Shown piece by piece: positions 6,420 to 8,291 of a DNA stretch of 8,291 nucleotides (the stretch's first letter is position 1; the number at the start of each line of letters is the position of its first letter). This DNA comes from Rhodospirillales bacterium (GTDB lineage Bacteria > Pseudomonadota > Alphaproteobacteria > Acetobacterales > Acetobacteraceae), in assembly GCA_015654825.1 (NCBI GenBank), contig JAATGE010000061.1, positions 1-8,291 of the forward strand, read 5' to 3'. Both the position numbers and the translations under genes were made by a program. The notes under the pieces were generated by a model. The model was not told where the DNA came from, did no database searches, and saw only the letters and a list, made by a program, of their open reading frames with translations.

Positions 6420-6483
6420 AAGGCCAGGGCTCTGCCCTGGACCCGCTGGGGACAAGTCCCCAGACCCCATTTCATCTGTTCCG
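6420..6483 (-). repeat. Double-hairpin intergenic repeat, copy 4 (reverse orientation), possible htpG terminator
   Basis: Hairpin CCAGGGC (6424-6430) / GCCCTGG (6434-6440) with loop TCT is followed by GACCCG and hairpin CTGGGGAC (6446-6453) / GTCCCCAG (6456-6463). It ends with ACCCCATTTCATCTGTTCCG (6464-6483). Read on the minus strand it has the order of copy 3: CGGAACA, AT-rich bit, hairpin, linker, hairpin, CCTT. It begins almost at the htpG stop codon, so it probably also shapes the htpG mRNA 3' end, although no proper T-run follows. Confidence 0.82.
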
Positions 6484-6754
6484 GGCCAACACACATACCG
6501 AATCGTAGCCCGGATTAGTGAAGCGTAATCCGGGGACGTACCCAACGATCCGCAACGGCGCCCACAGCAAACTCCCGCCGCGCAGCGCGAACGCAGGCGG
6601 CGGCACGCCGTCGGTCAGCGAGGCCGGAGAACAACGCTCGACCGAATCATCCAACGCTGCCATCCTTGAGCCGGCTGAAACGAGCGCCGGTCTTTGGGGA
6701 GAGCGAAGTCGGGACTGACGGAACAGCCCGACCGCGCGATACGAGGGACGCCCA
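6484..6754. other. Intergenic region upstream of the membrane protein gene
   Basis: Together with copy 4 this is a gap of 337 bases. It contains the REP-like palindrome at 6505-6534 and then about 200 bases in which I see no gene, no convincing promoter and no strong hairpin. A 66-codon open frame starting inside the palindrome is treated as spurious. The promoter for the following gene must lie here or upstream. Confidence 0.5.
6505..6534. repeat. REP-like palindrome (GTAGCCCGGATTA type)
   Basis: CCCGGATTA (6509-6517) and TAATCCGGG (6526-6534) form a perfect 9-bp stem around loop GTGAAGCG, preceded by GTAG. I remember near-identical GTAGCCCGGAT...AATCCGGG elements scattered through genomes of several proteobacterial classes. 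It is unrelated to the double-hairpin family and occurs once in the window. Confidence 0.75.
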
Positions 6755-8291
6755 ATGACCGCACTGTCCGCCACCAACCGGCGAGCCCATCTCATCGGCA
6801 TTTTCATCATCGCTTTCGCCGTACTCGCCTATCAGGTGCTGCTGACACGGCTGTTCAGCGTCATGCTGTATTACCATTTCGCATTCGCCGGTGTTTCGCT
6901 GGTCATGCTGGGCCTGACCATCGGCGCGGAGCGTGTCTATCTCGACAAGCAACGGTTTGCCCCGGAAAAATTGAACGAGGAGTGGGCAAAGGCCGCGGTA
7001 CGCTTCGCCGTCAGCAGCATTTCGATCGTCTTGTGGTTCATATATATTCCCTGGGTCCTGCCGCACGGCCTGGCGCTGCCCGCGGTGACCGTTTCGCTGA
7101 TATTGTTCACCATTCCGTTCGTCTATAGCGGGATCTGCGTAACGCTGACGCTGACCCGTTCATCCTTTTCCATCGGCAGGCTCTACGCCGCCGATCTCGT
7201 GGGCGCGGCCACCGGCTGCATCGGTATCGTGGCGCTGCTGTTCCTGATCGACCCGATCAGCATTTTCTTCGCACTGGCGGCGATTATCTCGGTTGCCGCC
7301 TGCATCATGGCGCCGCGTGGCACGCCGACGCTCGGCAGGGCCCGCGCGCTGGCCGCGGTTTTCGGCGTGGCCTGCCTGCTGCAGAGCGGCCTGTACCTCA
7401 CGGGCAGCAATCACCTGCGCGTCATGTGGGCCAAGGGCGGCCCGCAACAGGACATCATCTTCGAACGCTGGAACGCGCTTTCGCGGATCCGGGTCGTGCC
7501 CTACGACATTACCTCGGGTGCCGAGGACGATGCGCAGACCGGCAAGACCGGCAAGCCGTTCGGCTGGGGATTCGGCCACCCGCAGACGCAACATACCGAC
7601 CAGCTTTTCATGGATATCGATGCGCAGGCAAAGACCGTCATCACGCGCTTTGACGGCCATGACCTCCGGCCGTTTGCCTTCCTCGCCAACGACATCATCA
7701 ATATGGCATACTATGTCAGCCCGATGAAAACGGTGGCCGTGATCGGCGTGGGTGGCGGCCGCGATGTGATGTCCGCCCTCTATTTTGGCGTGCAACATGT
7801 CACCGGCATAGAAATGAACCCGGCGATCTTCGAGGTGCTGACCAAGCGGTTCGCCGAATACGCCGGCTACTTCTACAAGCGTCCCGACGTATCCCTGGTC
7901 AATGCCGAGGCCCGGAGCTGGCTCAACCAGGGCCATCAGAGCTTCGACCTGATACAGGTGTCGCTGATCGATACGTGGGCGGCCACGGCGGCGGGTGGCC
8001 TTACCATGTCGGAAAACCGGCTCTACACCGTCGACGCCTGGAAGGATTTTCTCGCCCGCCTTCACCCGGACGGGGTTCTCGAAGTTTCGCGCTGGTTCGG
8101 ATCGGTCGGCCACAAGGCCGAATTCTACCGCCTGCTCTCCCTCGCGGCCGAAACGCTGAAGGCAAGGGGCGTACCGGCCGACGAACTGCAATCGCATATC
8201 ATGGCTTTTTCGGTCAATCAGATCGTGACTGTTTTGGTCTCGCCCAGCCCATTCACCCAGGCCGAAGTGCAGCAGGCCAACCGCTCGGCGG
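6755..8291 (+). CDS. Membrane protein with spermidine-synthase-like (SpeE-like) domain (3' end cut off)
   Basis: 512 codons are visible and the frame is open at the window edge. The N-terminal part, residues about 12-217, is a membrane domain with about six or seven hydrophobic segments: near 13-34, 43-58, 84-102, 108-132, 145-166, 168-185 and 197-215. After a soluble linker comes a Rossmann methyltransferase/aminopropyltransferase fold: glycine motif VIGVGGGRDV (329-338), GIEMNP with acidic E353 for the ribose, then FDLIQVSLIDTWAATAAGG (397-415) and a DGVLEVSRW strand. This is the layout of long 'spermidine synthase-like' membrane proteins, which I recall as unstudied biochemically. The usual catalytic Asp of SpeE (VDSTDP) is Ser here (S403), while the second Asp is kept (D406), so ordinary spermidine synthesis is doubtful. 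The ATG at 6755 has GAGGGA (6743-6748) six bases before it. The gene has no obvious operon partner in view. Confidence 0.85.
   Translation, partial: MTALSATNRRAHLIGIFIIAFAVLAYQVLLTRLFSVMLYYHFAFAGVSLVMLGLTIGAERVYLDKQRFAPEKLNEEWAKAAVRFAVSSISIVLWFIYIPWVLPHGLALPAVTVSLILFTIPFVYSGICVTLTLTRSSFSIGRLYAADLVGAATGCIGIVALLFLIDPISIFFALAAIISVAACIMAPRGTPTLGRARALAAVFGVACLLQSGLYLTGSNHLRVMWAKGGPQQDIIFERWNALSRIRVVPYDITSGAEDDAQTGKTGKPFGWGFGHPQTQHTDQLFMDIDAQAKTVITRFDGHDLRPFAFLANDIINMAYYVSPMKTVAVIGVGGGRDVMSALYFGVQHVTGIEMNPAIFEVLTKRFAEYAGYFYKRPDVSLVNAEARSWLNQGHQSFDLIQVSLIDTWAATAAGGLTMSENRLYTVDAWKDFLARLHPDGVLEVSRWFGSVGHKAEFYRLLSLAAETLKARGVPADELQSHIMAFSVNQIVTVLVSPSPFTQAEVQQANRSA

Noticed and set aside
2541..6534. CRISPR array or integrated phage attachment sites
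   Set aside because: Repeat copies are irregularly spaced, occur in both orientations and are palindromic dispersed elements. There are no regular spacers, integrase or tRNA.
6518..6718. A 66-codon frame starting inside the REP-like palindrome
   Set aside because: Its start lies in the hairpin loop, there is no ribosome-binding site, and the composition is not gene-like.
7160..8197. A 345-codon minus-strand open frame
   Set aside because: It is antisense to the SpeE-like domain, whose motifs are clear on the plus strand, and its product matches nothing I recognise.

Overview
The window looks like chromosomal DNA of a high-GC alphaproteobacterium, most likely one of the Acetobacteraceae (Rhodospirillales). 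The clues are the strong third-position G/C bias, a stand-alone chorismate mutase of the short alphaproteobacterial kind, a PEP-CTERM protein with a VPEP-type tail, and intergenic double-hairpin repeats of a style I remember from that family. The family-level placement is an inference from memory, not a search result.

Layout, left to right. (1) 1-1110, minus, cut by the left edge: a GT4-type glycosyltransferase of the 'sugar transferase, PEP-CTERM/EpsH1 system associated' family. (2) 1252-2484, plus, divergent from it: a two-domain protein joining a degenerate sugar-phosphate nucleotidyltransferase to a GmhB/HisB-type HAD phosphatase. (3) 2485-2797: a gap holding two facing copies of a palindromic repeat. 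(4) 2798-3088, plus: monofunctional AroQ-fold chorismate mutase. (5) 3089-3293: a third repeat copy and an intrinsic terminator pointing left. (6) 3294-4136, minus: a secreted L-type-lectin-like protein with a PEP-CTERM sorting tail. (7) 4137-4575: a divergent regulatory region with candidate housekeeping and heat-shock promoters. (8) 4576-6417, plus: HtpG (bacterial Hsp90). (9) 6418-6754: a fourth repeat copy and a second, unrelated REP-like palindrome. (10) 6755-8291, plus, cut by the right edge: a membrane protein with a spermidine-synthase-like Rossmann domain.

Functionally, the glycosyltransferase and the PEP-CTERM lectin-like protein suggest that the organism runs an exosortase/PEP-CTERM surface-protein and exopolysaccharide system, although no exosortase gene is in view. 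The nucleotidyltransferase-HAD protein may serve the same glycan pathway, as heptose or another phosphosugar enzyme, but its nucleotidyltransferase half has lost the family signature. Chorismate mutase and HtpG are ordinary housekeeping genes.

I do not see a clearly new multi-gene system. The best leads are the degenerate nucleotidyltransferase fusion, the repeat family that sits at gene ends, the lectin-like fold with altered metal-site residues, and the spermidine-synthase-like protein lacking the usual catalytic Asp.
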